Shown here: in pieces, positions 20,412-30,807 of the stretch
Layout of the letters: the number at the start of each line of letters is the position of its first letter
Position numbering within the stretch: the first letter of the stretch is position 1
NCBI GenBank assembly: GCA_014529385.2
Contig: CM043962.1
Location: 130,273,074-130,337,073, forward strand
Length of the DNA stretch: 64,000 nt
Reading direction: 5' to 3'
Source: Adiantum capillus-veneris
Taxonomy: Eukaryota > Streptophyta > Polypodiopsida > Polypodiales > Pteridaceae
The notes under the pieces: generated by a model
What the model saw: the letters and a program-made list of their open reading frames with translations, nothing else
Database searches by the model: none
What the model was told of the DNA's origin: nothing
Program-made: the position numbers and the translations under genes

Positions 20412-20461
20412 GATTCCACTACATGGTGACAAAAAAGATTCCACTACATGGTGACAAAAAA
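20412..20461. repeat. 25-bp tandem duplication
   Basis: GATTCCACTACATGGTGACA followed by an A run occurs twice, 25 bp apart. Confidence 0.9.
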
Positions 20462-21018
20462 TAGGATTCAAACTCGTGCAACCCAAAGTAAATTAAGTGT
20501 CATTGAACTAACCAACTCATGCCTTTCCCAATGGTAATCATAAGGTGCGCTTTAGTTTTAAAAGAAACAGCTTGCTTTGCCAGATCCTCACAGCACTGGC
20601 TGGTCTAGTTGTGTCTCCTCTCTCTACTCGCCCACCACCTACGATCTATCACCTGCGCTCTTCGTTTTCCGCCTTCCTCTCTCAACTCACTACTTCGCTA
20701 TCCACCACACTTGCTTGTGCTAATCTAAACTAACATAATATGGCAGAAGGGGGAACCCTTTAAAAGTGTCAAAATCTGTGACATGAAGGTTAAACTTTAA
20801 AACTGAAAGAAGCCTTTGTGCACACTAGAGAGGCCGCCGAAGGCGACCGGCCGTACTAGTTAATTAAAACACGCATCTCGTTTGATTTGCCTCATAGTTT
20901 CTTTTTGAACAAGGTGAAATATTCACAATGGCCTTAAAAAAGCAAAAAGGTGACTATTGAGGGGTCGTGAGAGTTAAAAATCTATTTTATAAAGGTAAAA
21001 GATCATAGTGATCTCCAT

Positions 21019-21080
<62 letters not shown>
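21019..21080. repeat. (TG)n-(GA)n compound microsatellite
   Basis: About 12 TG units run into about 19 GA units. Confidence 0.97.
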
Positions 21081-21086
<6 letters not shown>

Positions 21087-22193
21087 AGGTACTGTTTAAA
21101 AAAATACTTTTATTTAGTTCTTAATGTAAAGTTATGGAATTTAGTTTACTTCTTAAACATTGTTTGAAAAAAACCGAAGTTTATTGCATTTTTAACCGGT
21201 TAGATTCGAAAAATCCTGGTTAGATTATGAGATAGACTTGACGAACACCTGTAAATATCTATAAGTTTTAATGTAAAAATCGATAAATTCTTTGGTTAGT
21301 AAAAATGCTTTTGGCAAGCACCTTTCTTAAGTTTAAAATGATTTGTGGTTTAAAAGAATCAAAAGTTTTTAAAAAATCATTATGTTCAAACTTCAAATCA
21401 TTTGTTGCATCGTTCCCAAAATAAATTAAATGTAGCATTGGAAAAGATCTAGTGAAAGGCTTTCTCCTCAATGCTCTTGAAAGCTTTCAAGACTTTTAAG
21501 GCTCTGTGAGGGACACTTGTCAAACAACAAAAAATGGATGACCTTCGTCCATATGGATACTAAGCTCAGCCTTTAGAGGCCAAAAATCATGGCTTTCTAT
21601 TTATTATATTCATATATTAAAGAGATTCCTCCTCTTTCCCATCCTACCGTTTCACTGCCAACGTTGAAACTAACTCTCAAAAGGAGTGAAGGATTCAAAC
21701 ACAATCACATCACAATCACGACCTTGAGACTACTCACATAACCAGCCCAACACCCGGCCCACTGCTGATGGACTTAACAAAGGAACATTTAAAAAAATGT
21801 TAATTGTGCAACTCAACAATCAGCTCCCCTACGCGCATGGCGTCCCGCCTCGCCTGTCGTATGAAGTTTGCACTCCTCCTCACCTTTCGTCTGAAGCCTC
21901 GTGTCCCATTGAGGGTGCCTCGCCTTGCCTCCCGTCAATCGTCGGCTACTTGGGAGCGGATCTTAGCCAATTCCCATTAATTAAATATTAAAGAAGATTG
22001 GGTATCCCCTTACTAAGAATTTCCCTAAAAAAATACAAGCGTATTTTGGTGATTTTTTCCTATTTAAAAAATAGACCAAATCAAATGGACAACGACCTGC
22101 GGGCCCAACATGCGTCACTACCATTGTAAGATATGATTCTCTCTCTCTCTCTCCCCCGTCCCAGCCCCAAAGCGCAGAGAGAGAGAGAGAGAG

Positions 22194-22312
22194 CAATCTC
22201 GAGTCCCGTTGCCATGGTAAGATATTCTTGTGAGCATTGTTTGAACTCGGATGTCAGATGCCAGACTCGGGTGCTGGCTGCGCTTGGCCTCTTATACAAT
22301 ACGATTCAAACG
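22194..22312 (+). repeat. Direct repeat, left copy (~119 bp)
   Basis: Shares CATGGTAAGATATTNTTGTG, GAGCATTGTTTGAACTCGG and TTATACAATANGATTCAAA with 23020-23138. The two copies flank the inverted-repeat element. Confidence 0.85.
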
Positions 22313-22916
22313 AGGAGCGCCTCGAACGCGCGCTCGTGAATGTGGATGGCTGAAATCGAAGAGGAAGTCGAGGCCTCCACGTGGAGTACCTAAACTTCCA
22401 AAACGGACAATCTGTCCGCGTGTAGCGCCGAACCGAGCTGACGGCCCCGAAAGTGGGTCTATGGAGTCCCCGTGCGAGACGGACTCCCCTGATATTGTTA
22501 AACTCCGCTCAAGCGGGGGTCTCCGGGTGACAGTGAGACGTGACTACCCGATCTTGGCAAACCACAGCTCGATGCTGGGGAGCGCGCGATGGGCTCGATT
22601 TGGGGACCACGGACAATGGGACATAGTTCTGACCTTCATTTCTCCTCAACTCACCGGTCGGCTACTACGGATGCGTGATAGTTGGTAACGGGAGTGTTTC
22701 CCTCCATTTCACAACGTGGAGGTATCGGGGAAGTCCGCCTCGCACGGGGACTCCATAGACCCAGTTTCGGGACCGTGGTGAGCGTCTGCTCGGCACTACA
22801 CGCAGATGGGTTTTTCGTTTTGGACGTTTAGGTACTCCACGCGGAGGCCTCGACTTCCTCTTTGAGTTCAGCCATGCACATTCACGAACGCGCGTCCGAA
22901 GCGCTCGTCGTTTGCG
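22307..22916. mobile_element. Inverted-repeat (foldback-like) element
   Basis: Arms of about 190 bp (22307-22496 and 22721-22916) are near reverse complements. Both contain GGAAGTCGAGGCCTCC, GTGGAGTACCTAAAC and GGGTCTATGGAGTCCCCGTG when read in the same sense. The centre is about 224 bp. It is GC- and CpG-rich compared with its surroundings and has no transposase. It may be a non-autonomous DNA element or an inverted duplication. The flanking ~119-bp direct repeats could be its insertion context or a separate duplication. Confidence 0.7.
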
Positions 22917-23019
22917 AATTGATAGCTTTCGACAGATTCGGCTGGCCGAGGCGGTCCGGGCATTTTTGGCTATTTTTCAAGTTTGCCCAAAGTGGCCTGA
23001 AAGAGTTCTTGAGGGAGCA

Positions 23020-23138
23020 CAATGTCGAGTCTCATTCTCATGGTAAGATATTTTTGTGAGCATTGTTTGAACTCGGTGTCAAATGTTAGACTCGGATGTT
23101 GGTTGCGCATGGCCTTTTATACAATATGATTCAAATGC
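23020..23138 (+). repeat. Direct repeat, right copy (~119 bp)
   Basis: Partner of 22194-22312, about 826 bp downstream, with scattered substitutions and one single-base gap. Confidence 0.85.
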
Positions 23139-25765
23139 CGCCGTTATCCTCTCCCCCCTTAGTTTTCCAGGGCATCTCTTGCTCTCTTTAGGAGAGGTTC
23201 TCTTCCCTTGGCTTTTCATTCTTTAGTTTGCAAATTTGCCCATGTGACCAAATCTTATACAGTTTCTCAGATGTTTCCTTCAAGAATGCTTTGTAAAAAG
23301 TCTTGTAGTTGGCCTTATTTGGGTATTCCTAGGGGCTTTTCAAGTAATAGAAATCAACTACTTTTCCTTGCAAAAAGGAAGAAGAAAAATCAACACGTAG
23401 AGTTTGCTAAGATTTTGGTTCTCTGCATATTGAAGGTGGTCCATGAGAGTGCAAGATGGTTCTATTTTATGCTTATGCCAGCTTTGCCGTGTATGCACTT
23501 AATGTTGAATTGATCTATAATAGTGTGGTCCTTGTAATGAAAAATTAAGCAAAGCCGACACTAGTACACAAATTGTTTATTGCCTTGTTTAACTTACTCT
23601 TATGATTAATGATTAGTGTATTCTCTTGATTTTGTTTTCCAAGCCTCTTTGCAAAAGCCTTTTAGTAGGTCAAAAAGAAGAAAGACTAAAGGACAGCCTT
23701 GGTATCTTTCGTAACTTTTGATTGCATGGAAAGTCAGTTTCTAGATTTTGAGTCTTTCAATCGTGAAGGTCTCTTGTATTTTTGTCACCATCTTTGTGTG
23801 ATACCTTGTTATAGAAAAGCCATATTGCACGATGCATATGATTCACTCATATGTGAGCATAAAAGTATGAAGATTACTTTAGAAAAGGTAGAAAGTTTGC
23901 ATTCAAGGAATACACAATGTTGCATCATTGTTGATTGTGTCAAAAAGTTTTGTATGCTTATTTTGGAAGGATATAATCACAATAGAAGCATCGACACAAT
24001 TGTCCATCAAGCATTGGTATTCCGTTTGTGGTTTGCCAGAGTCGATAGTTTTAAGTGAAAAAGTAAAGTTTAGATGATATTGTTGGCAAGCTTTTTGTGG
24101 ACAGTTTGACACTCCATTTCATCCACATTCTTTCAGGAAGGATAGTCCATTTCTAGTCATGAAAAAGGTAATAGACGTGTCTATGAAATTGCGGTTGTCT
24201 AACTTTTGGTCGGTGCACACCATTTTTTGTGTTTTTTGGTTAGCATTGTTTTAATGAGATCCCTTAAAGAAGATTTTTGAAGAGGACGAACCCAAGATTG
24301 TAGACAAAGTTAAAGATATGGAGCCGAAGCATATTATTTAGCATTGCTTTCGGTGCGGCTCAAAGAAGCAAGGATCGCAATCCTTTTTGAAGTTCAAGTA
24401 TCGTGACACCCACACAACATAATGGGGCAACGAAGATTTCTTCACAGATGCCCCGGAGTTGTTGGTGAACTATTCGGAATCCATGCAGCTTGGTACCAGT
24501 ACCTCGCCTTGAAAAGAAGTAGATGTCACATGCACATCTAACTCTATGTGCATGGTGACAAGCTCACTCCTATTTCTAGGGCTTAAGACTGCCTAGGAAA
24601 TTTTTTGACACCTTTGTGATTCTGTACCACGACGTACATGTCGAGGCACTTAGATTAGTTACAAATCCTCATATTTCACATGAGGACAATCAATTTCTGC
24701 TATGTGTATGCACAGGGCAGTGTTCCGCCGATACAGTTGCATTAGTACCCAGCCTAGACATTTACCTACATGTGAAGCACCTCTTATGAGTGAGTTTATT
24801 AACTTACGAATAAGTGACATTTTAAACAGCCAATTAAAATTGTTGGTTTTTTACTGGCATTGCACGACCCAGCTTTAATTCTATATTTAAGTGATTCCAT
24901 ATATAAGACAAGCACTAAGCACCGACAATACCTCAGCATGCTAGCGTTTTCCAATCACCTTCAACAACCTTGGCATTTTTGTCTAGCATCAACCTACAGT
25001 ACCAGATCTAGCTCATAGTACTAAATCAGTCCTAGAATTAGCAATTTTCAGCCATTACCTCGCCGTACCGTCGCAGATCCAATAGTCACTTCATTGTTTT
25101 CAGATTCAGCCCTCAGATCAGCTAGTGTTTTTCAGTTTTCAACCCACTCGAGATGTCGGCCATAGTAGATCAATGATAATCTCGTTGACAGTTCCAGATC
25201 CCGTTAGTTCCACTAGCATTTTTGTATTTCAACCCTTAGTCTCTGAGATCCAACCATCAGTAGCAAGATCCTATCAACTTCTCAACATCTAGAACCATTG
25301 TATCAACATTTGTACAATATAAAGCAAATACCTCTCTAACGATAGAGGGGGGCCCTTTGAGGGGGTTTTGGGACCCTGTTCGGTGCTAGTCTTCTTCTCT
25401 CTCTATCACTCATAGAATCTTCACTCAGTATCATTTTCTCCTCTCTAGCTATTGCACATCTCTCACATGAAGTAAAAGGAACTCTCTTATGCAATAAAAG
25501 GAACCTTGGAGTACTTATTGAGCGCTTTTCTTGAGCATTGACCATCAATCACTTCGGTTGCACATTGCAGTGGACTTAATTTCATTTTGAAAAACACAAA
25601 TACTTTTACCTGGTAAGCACTCATAGCACCATAGAAATATAGAACTTTTTGTCAGAATATGGAGCAGAAGATGCAATGAATACAAGAGGCTTCACACGAC
25701 ACTTATAAGTTGGTGGGTACTAGGAAATCAACTTAAAAGAGGTAAAGTGGACACTTGGTGCCCTA
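23139..25765. other. Unassigned region, possible decayed coding
   Basis: No family recognised. The longest open frame (23699-24058, plus) encodes about 119 residues rich in Cys, His and Phe. Around 24270-24515 another plus-strand reading with two stops has gene-like composition (FEEDEPKIVDKVKDMEPK, FRCGSKKQG, NEDFFTDAPELL). This could be a decayed gene or transposon protein. 24520-25765 shows nothing I can support. Confidence 0.35.
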
Positions 25766-26453
25766 TGTCACGAACTGCTGACGTATCAAGTCACTGAAGA
25801 ACGGAGCCAACCTTCAGATCCTGCTGAGGGGCCTAAACCCTAAGAAGCAGAAGCAGCAGCAGAAGAAGAAGCGAAAGAGTTCACAGCAACTTATGGAACC
25901 CCGTCCAATGGGGGCCAAGTGACTAAAGATATTAAAATAAAGCATCCAAAGAACTTGCGCAGAAGATGATGACGCGGCAGCTGTACGGACACGGGTGATT
26001 CGCGTTGGCAGTGCCACGTGTCAGACTGTAGGATTTCAAAAATTGCGATGACAGACGTTTGTGTTGTACACTGACTGTTGACATGGCAAAGCTGTACGGA
26101 TTTTCGCTTTTGCGCTGACAGCTTTTGGGCATCTGTTTTTGGTCAATTGCTTTTGAGTTTGAAAACTTTTCATGTAACTGCTCTTTATGGCCTAAGGCCT
26201 TTAAATATGAGCAAAGGGCTCCTTCTCTGGCACGCTTTAGTACGAAGGTGCAGAGGGTGGAGTACCGGCACTGTACTGAGTTCAAGCAATATAAAGAAAT
26301 ACCAAAAGAGACGCCAATGTTTGGGGCCAGTGCTCTCTTGGGGTGGAATTCCGCCACTCCCTTTCTCGTGTCCTACGTCTCTTTCAGTTCAGTTGTTAAG
26401 TGCTTAAAGTTGTTCAGTCTGTTCTTTTCTATTGGCATGTGGTGCCCATCTCA
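25766..26453 (+). repeat. LTR-A copy 1 (5' LTR-like)
   Basis: Starts TGTCACGAACTGCTGACG and ends near CATCTCA, followed six bases later by a tRNA-Met primer-binding site, which fixes the orientation as plus. It contains TTTAAATAT as a TATA candidate (about 26200) and the family module ATAAAGAAATACC...GACGCCAATGTTTGGGG (26291-26331). Related to 34320-35045 and 42160-42621. Confidence 0.85.
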
Positions 26454-26459
26454 TGATAG

Positions 26460-26471
26460 TGGTATCAGAGC
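26460..26471 (+). promoter_or_regulatory. Primer-binding site, tRNA-Met type
   Basis: TGGTATCAGAGC, the standard primer-binding site complementary to initiator tRNA-Met in plant retrotransposons. Confidence 0.92.
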
Positions 26472-26573
26472 TTCAGGCGTTTGTTTTCTGAAAGCATACC
26501 GGTCTACCAAAGAGCAGACAGAGCAAACCGGCATTTCCAAAGGGTAGACAAATAGGTGAGGAACTTGGCTAAA

Positions 26574-26700
26574 TTTGCCCTTTTCCAAAAGTTCTTTTAC
26601 TTGGTTCATTATTTCTTCATATTGGGCTTTGCTCACTCTGTAAAGTGGCTGGTTCGGTGGCATACTACCAAGAATCAGATCAATCATGTGATCTTCGGTC
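26574..26700 (-). pseudogene. pol: RT N-terminal fragment, minus strand
   Basis: HMIDLILGSMPPNQPLYRVS, then QYEEIMNQVKELLEKGK, is the conserved entry to chromovirus RT. Similarity stops abruptly after LLEKGK, near 26574. The sequence from there to the primer-binding site at 26460 is not RT. The break marks a rearrangement junction between plus-strand LTR DNA and minus-strand pol. Confidence 0.85.
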
Positions 26701-26879
26701 TCTCAAGAGGTAGATCTCCAAGCAAACCCTCAGAGAAATAATCGTCTTGAGATTGCAGGAAATCTTGGCGTTCTGATTCTAAATATGACCATTCGAACCT
26801 TTATGGTCTTCCAAATGCCTCAAAAAAATCAAGTAAACAAACAGACTGGATTTTATTGATTTCAAAATAGCCAAAGGTG

Positions 26880-27160
26880 ATACAAGTGGGATAGACTCAC
26901 CAATTAACTTTACATTTAGGATCTCTACTCTTATCATTTTTCAATGTATATTTTCTTGCCTGATAGTCAACCACGATACTATTCGTGTGGTACCAACATA
27001 TCCCCAAAAGTATATCACACCTCTCAAGAGGCATGATCTGGAAGTCCTCATGTCCTAAATATCCTTGAACTGCAATGGAAATTTGCCGATATTGAAGTTT
27101 GCCAATGATAGGTGTAAGGGCGACATCATGCCCTAGTGTTGCTAGAACTGCATCCAACTA
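26880..27160 (-). pseudogene. Retropepsin fragment, minus strand
   Basis: Encodes LGHDVALTPIIGKLQYRQISI, VQGYLGHEDFQIMPLERCDILLG and a following block, matching the second half of a chromovirus protease (compare VTPVIGKLRLHVQGY at about 50660 on the same strand). The catalytic Asp block further upstream is not clear. Confidence 0.8.
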
Positions 27161-27287
27161 TGGTCCCATTTCTTCAAATGTAATCCAAGTCAAGCCTCCA
27201 ATTTCGGTGAAAAGAAGATAGCCTTGACTCGTCCATTGAAAGATATCAGGGCCTCCTAATCTCATACTGTGCCCCATGCTCTATAGA

Positions 27288-27359
27288 GCTCAGTACTCTC
27301 ATCCCCTTGGACTAAGATCGCCGGTGCTCAGTACTCTCATCCCCTTGGACTAAGATCGC
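27288..27359. repeat. 38-bp tandem duplication
   Basis: GCTCAGTACTCTCATCCCCT followed by TGGACTAAGATCGC occurs twice with a 38-bp period, inside the minus-strand gag/protease remnant. Confidence 0.92.
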
Positions 27360-27526
27360 TCCCGCAAAATCCGGAACAAGTCATGCTTCTTGGCCGCCTT
27401 AGAACTCTGTGGTTTTTCCTCTGGCTTCTCCTCCTTTTACTTCTTTGGACACTTTTAGCTAAAATATGCCAACTTCTTCGCAGTCATAGCACCAACTCTC
27501 CTTGTATTCTGTACGTCACTTTATCG

Positions 27527-28200
27527 TCAATTTAGGCCTTGTGAATTTCTTTGTTTGTTTCTTCTTCTCCATGCTTTGGACATTGGCTCATTCGTGGCAT
27601 ATGTCAAGGAGCCTGAGTGCATGGAAAAACTGTCCATTGAATGCTCCATAAGCTGCAGAATGCTCATGGATTTCTGTTTCAAGCAGTATTGTTGGATTTC
27701 TTTGGGTAACCCACAACAATACTGCTCCATCTGCTCTATAAAAGATACCTTCCGAAGCAACCGGCAAAAGGGTATCCCAAAACATTGACTGTAGGTGGCC
27801 GAAGTATCATCTTCCGGCATCCTCAGATGGCTCTGAGCTATAATCACATCGGCCTTGCATTGCTATGTCAATCACATTGAACAAAATATTTCTTGAATTT
27901 GACCCACTTGGTCAGTGTTTTGCCTTAAAGCAGAAGAGTGTATCCCTCCTAAAAAGGATGCTGCCTTTTGTACTTTAGAGGCATTTGTGAAGTTGCCACC
28001 TGGAAAAGCGGTGTCAAACTGTTGTATGAAGGAAAAAGCTTGAGAAGAGTCTTTATAGCCCGAACAAGCTTCACTGTTTGGCCACCATTCTTGTACTCCT
28101 TTCTCCCCTTCTTCTTGTTCTTCTCCGAGTTGTTGTACGCCGAAGCTCGTAGTAGATGATTCCTCTTTTTGCCAAAAATCGTACCAAAAGTGTGGGTATC
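27527..28200 (-). pseudogene. gag: gag fragment, minus strand, 3' part
   Basis: Open pieces at 27527-27847 and 27949-28200 encode gag: FDTAFPGGNFTNASKVQKAA-like text near 28000, YCCGLPKEIQQYCLKQKSM near 27710, and a Lys-rich N-terminal part. The wording matches the gag at 57550-57860. The frame is cut at 28200 by the chromovirus insertion and resumes at 34243 in the same frame. Confidence 0.8.
28196..28200. other. Target-site duplication, left copy
   Basis: GTATC; the same five bases follow the 3' LTR at 34243-34247. Confidence 0.85.
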
Positions 28201-28450
28201 TATAAGGGAAGCCCGTGCCACTTCCCCCAACTTGCGAGCCCCGTTTTCATGCGATCTTCGTGTCCCTTGTATTTGGCACTTTTCTTTCAATAGTGATCAT
28301 TCGTTTGCGTCCCTCAATCTCGTGTCCCTCTTGCGTCCCGTTTTCATGTTGCGTTCTTGTGTATGAGTTTGCTTGCCTGCAGGTCCCGTTTGCAACGCAG
28401 GTGAGCCGACGCGGTCCCGTTTCCCCGACGTCCCGAACGAGGGCGTCACA
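28201..28450 (+). repeat. 5' LTR of 6.0-kb chromovirus
   Basis: Begins TATAAGGGAAGCC directly after the GTATC duplication and ends GGCGTCACA. The TGTA that starts the 3' LTR is missing. Confidence 0.9.
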
Positions 28451-28452
28451 CT

Positions 28453-28464
28453 TGGTATCAGAGC
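28453..28464 (+). promoter_or_regulatory. Primer-binding site, tRNA-Met type
   Basis: TGGTATCAGAGC, two bases after the LTR end. Confidence 0.95.
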
Positions 28465-28941
28465 TTCGGCTCGAGAACCCGCCGACCCGACGTCGGCCCG
28501 TGGCCCGTGGTTGTCACCACGTTTTCGGCCCGCTTTGCCCGTTTTCCACATTCTCCGCGTTCCTGGCCCGTTTTGCCCCGTTTTCACCGCGTTCCTTGCG
28601 TTCTTGCCCCGTTTTGCCACGTTCCTTGCGTTTTCTCCACGTTCCCCACCGTTTTTTGACGTTTTGCCCCGTTTGACCCGCGTTCCTTGCCGTTTTGACG
28701 CGTTTCTCCACGTTCTTCATCGTTTTTCAACGTTGTGTCTCGTTTTGCCCCGTCTTCCACCGTTTGGGACCGGTTTTCATCATTGTTCATCGTTTTGACC
28801 CGTTTTTCTCGGTTTTCGTTGTTTTGGACCCCGTTTTGCACTGTCTCATCGTTTTTCGACGTTTTCAAGCCCGTTTTTCGCAGTTTTTCAGTTTTTTGAC
28901 ATTTTTGAGTTTTTCTTGGCTTCGGCCACAAGAGTACAACA
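28465..28941 (+). other. CGTTTT-rich leader of 6.0-kb chromovirus
   Basis: Between primer-binding site and gag the plus strand carries about 17 CGTTTT hexamers, usually preceded by CC or AC (CCCGTTTTGCC type), at irregular 10-30-bp spacing. The C+T-rich, CpG-rich composition differs from everything around it. Open frames here are translations of the repeat. Confidence 0.85.
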
Positions 28942-30180
28942 ATGGCTGGAAATCAAGAACATGACGAAGGATACAAGACCGAACTTGACCTGAATAGAGA
29001 CCGCAAGAAGAAGAAAGAAATGAAGCTGCGACAAGATGACCAAGACCCAATGGAAAAGAGACTGGAGGCACGCCTCATGGCCTCCTTGGAACACCAGATG
29101 AACTTGATGTCTACTAACCTGGGCGACCTGATTCAAGCACAGCTAGGCCAGCGACACGAAGACCGCCAAGGCACAAGTAATGTCAACACACGACGAAACA
29201 CACAAAGATGACCGCGGCCCGGAAGACTAGGAACAATCAACGAAGACGAAGACTATCAGGATGACCAAAGTGAAGGACGCTACTACAGCCCTGAGAGAAA
29301 TCTAAAAGATGAAAACAGATTGGGAACATTCAAACCCATTCCCCCAGAGAAGTACAAAGGCCATCGCAACTCACTGGAACTCAACAAGTGGTTTAGAGAG
29401 GTAGAAGACTACCTGCAGTGGAACAACATAGGCAGACGCAGATGGGTGCAAGTGGCCAAAACTTTCCTAGCCGACGATGCCTATGTATGGTTCCTCACCG
29501 AACAGACATCAAAGAACTGGGAGGAATGGGAAGACTTACAAAGAGACATGATCAGCTATTTTGTCCCAGATAATGAAGGCAACAAAGTCAGAGACTCGTG
29601 GCGCGAACTGCGCCAAGACGGAAACACATCAGATTACATTGTCAAGTATCGTCGACTAATGCTTCAACTCCCACTGATGCACATAGCAGACCGACTACAT
29701 GGTTTTCTTTACGGCCTTAAGCCCTGGGCCCGTCGAGAAGTAGAAAAGCAGAACCCCACCACCTGGGAAGTGGCCGCCAATATGGCCGAAAAGCTACGCG
29801 ACACAAACTCAACACAAGGTTTTCCTCCAAATAACCCTCGCCCCAACAATTTTTCCCCCACTACCTCCAACAGCTGGTCTAACCCACTCGTTGGACGAGG
29901 CCGCGGATTTATACCCAATAACAGAAGCAATGACCCCCGCCCACCACCACCACCCATTTTCAACCCTGGATTAGGCCGCGGAAATGGCGCCTTAGTCCCA
30001 CGCAGCTCTTTTGCTAGCAATTCTTACAGCACCACGTCCAACAGTTGGGTCCCCAATACTTACAACGGCAATAATAACAACCCGCACCCCGATCGCACCT
30101 AGTGCAGTGACTGCAAAATTTCTCATGGCCCCTACTACGCATGTGTCCGCAAGCGCAATCAAGCATCATCATCATCTAGC
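28942..30180 (+). pseudogene. gag: gag of 6.0-kb chromovirus
   Basis: The ATG at 28942 opens MAGNQEHDEGYKTELD; an N-terminal basic helix (RDRKKKKEMK) follows. A TGA at 29209-29211 interrupts. The same frame resumes with the capsid: FKPIPPEKYKGHRNSLELN, KWFREVEDYLQW, KNWEEWEDLQRDMI, YIVKYRRLMLQLP and GLKPWARREVEK. An Asn/Pro/Ser-rich region follows, then a TAG at 30100, and right after it a zinc knuckle, CSDCKISHGPYYAC (CX2CX3HX5C). The protein packages the RNA. Two in-frame stops are the only breaks. Confidence 0.9.
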
Positions 30181-30807
30181 AGGGTCAACACCCTCCAAAT
30201 AGAAGAACCACCCTCCCACCCCCAAATAAGAATCGAAAAAATGGATAACCTTGTTTCTGACCAACAACCCCGTATTGGAGCAGTATCCCTCCGCCCTCAA
30301 TGCATGGCACCAGCTATCACGGACATTCATAACTTATATGTCCAGGCGACAATTGGATCACATCAGCAATGGATCATGGTAGACTCATGCGCTACACACA
30401 ATTTTCTATCACCGCAGTGTGTGGCTCGCCTGGGCCTACGTCTCAGCATCGTAAATGAAACTACTGATAAGTTTGCCCAAGGAAATGATAGCAATGTCAA
30501 GATAGCCCGTCAAGTCAGGATTGCAATGGGTGAATTCACATGCCGACTTGACTTCATAGTGGTACCAATGGATGACTTCGAGGCAATTATTGTTCTATCC
30601 TTCAACGACAAGTATCTCATTGCACTCCTAGGCATGAAGGTGGATCAATTACTTCTGAATAATCAAGACCAAGCAGTTATAGTACAAGGCGCTAGACTCA
30701 CAACAAAGCAAGCATTCACACGTCAGGCTCATCTTCAAACCAACCCCCCCCCCCCCCCCCCCCATCAACCGCAAAGACCCCGCTCAATTGGCAGCAATGA
30801 AAGGTAA
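30181..30807 (+). pseudogene. Retropepsin of 6.0-kb chromovirus, active site altered
   Basis: Contiguous with gag. WIMVDSCATHNFLSPQCV is the active-site block, but DSC stands where DSG/DTG is required. The second block (DDFEAIIVLSF) has lost the usual hydrophobic-LG motif. The frame runs through a 20-base C run (30744-30763) and stops at 30807; the following RT is in the +1 frame, so the C run is the likely slip site. This protease is predicted to be inactive. Confidence 0.85.
30744..30763 (+). repeat. C20 homopolymer
   Basis: Twenty consecutive C inside the protease-RT linker, coding for a Pro run and coinciding with a frame change. Confidence 0.95.

Larger units (their letters stand above)
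19690..22193. other. Non-coding with microsatellites
   Basis: No gene recognised. Holds (CT)n at 20229-20270, a 25-bp tandem duplication at 20412-20461, a TG/GA microsatellite at 21019-21080, and short opposed TC and GA runs at 22137-22153 and 22176-22193. 21080-21480 is A/T-rich with no supported feature. Confidence 0.6.

Noticed and set aside
28215-28964. Overlapping open frames on both strands in the CGTTTT leader
   Set aside because: They reflect C/T-rich repeats lacking stops; the gag ATG at 28942 and the primer-binding site show that this is leader.
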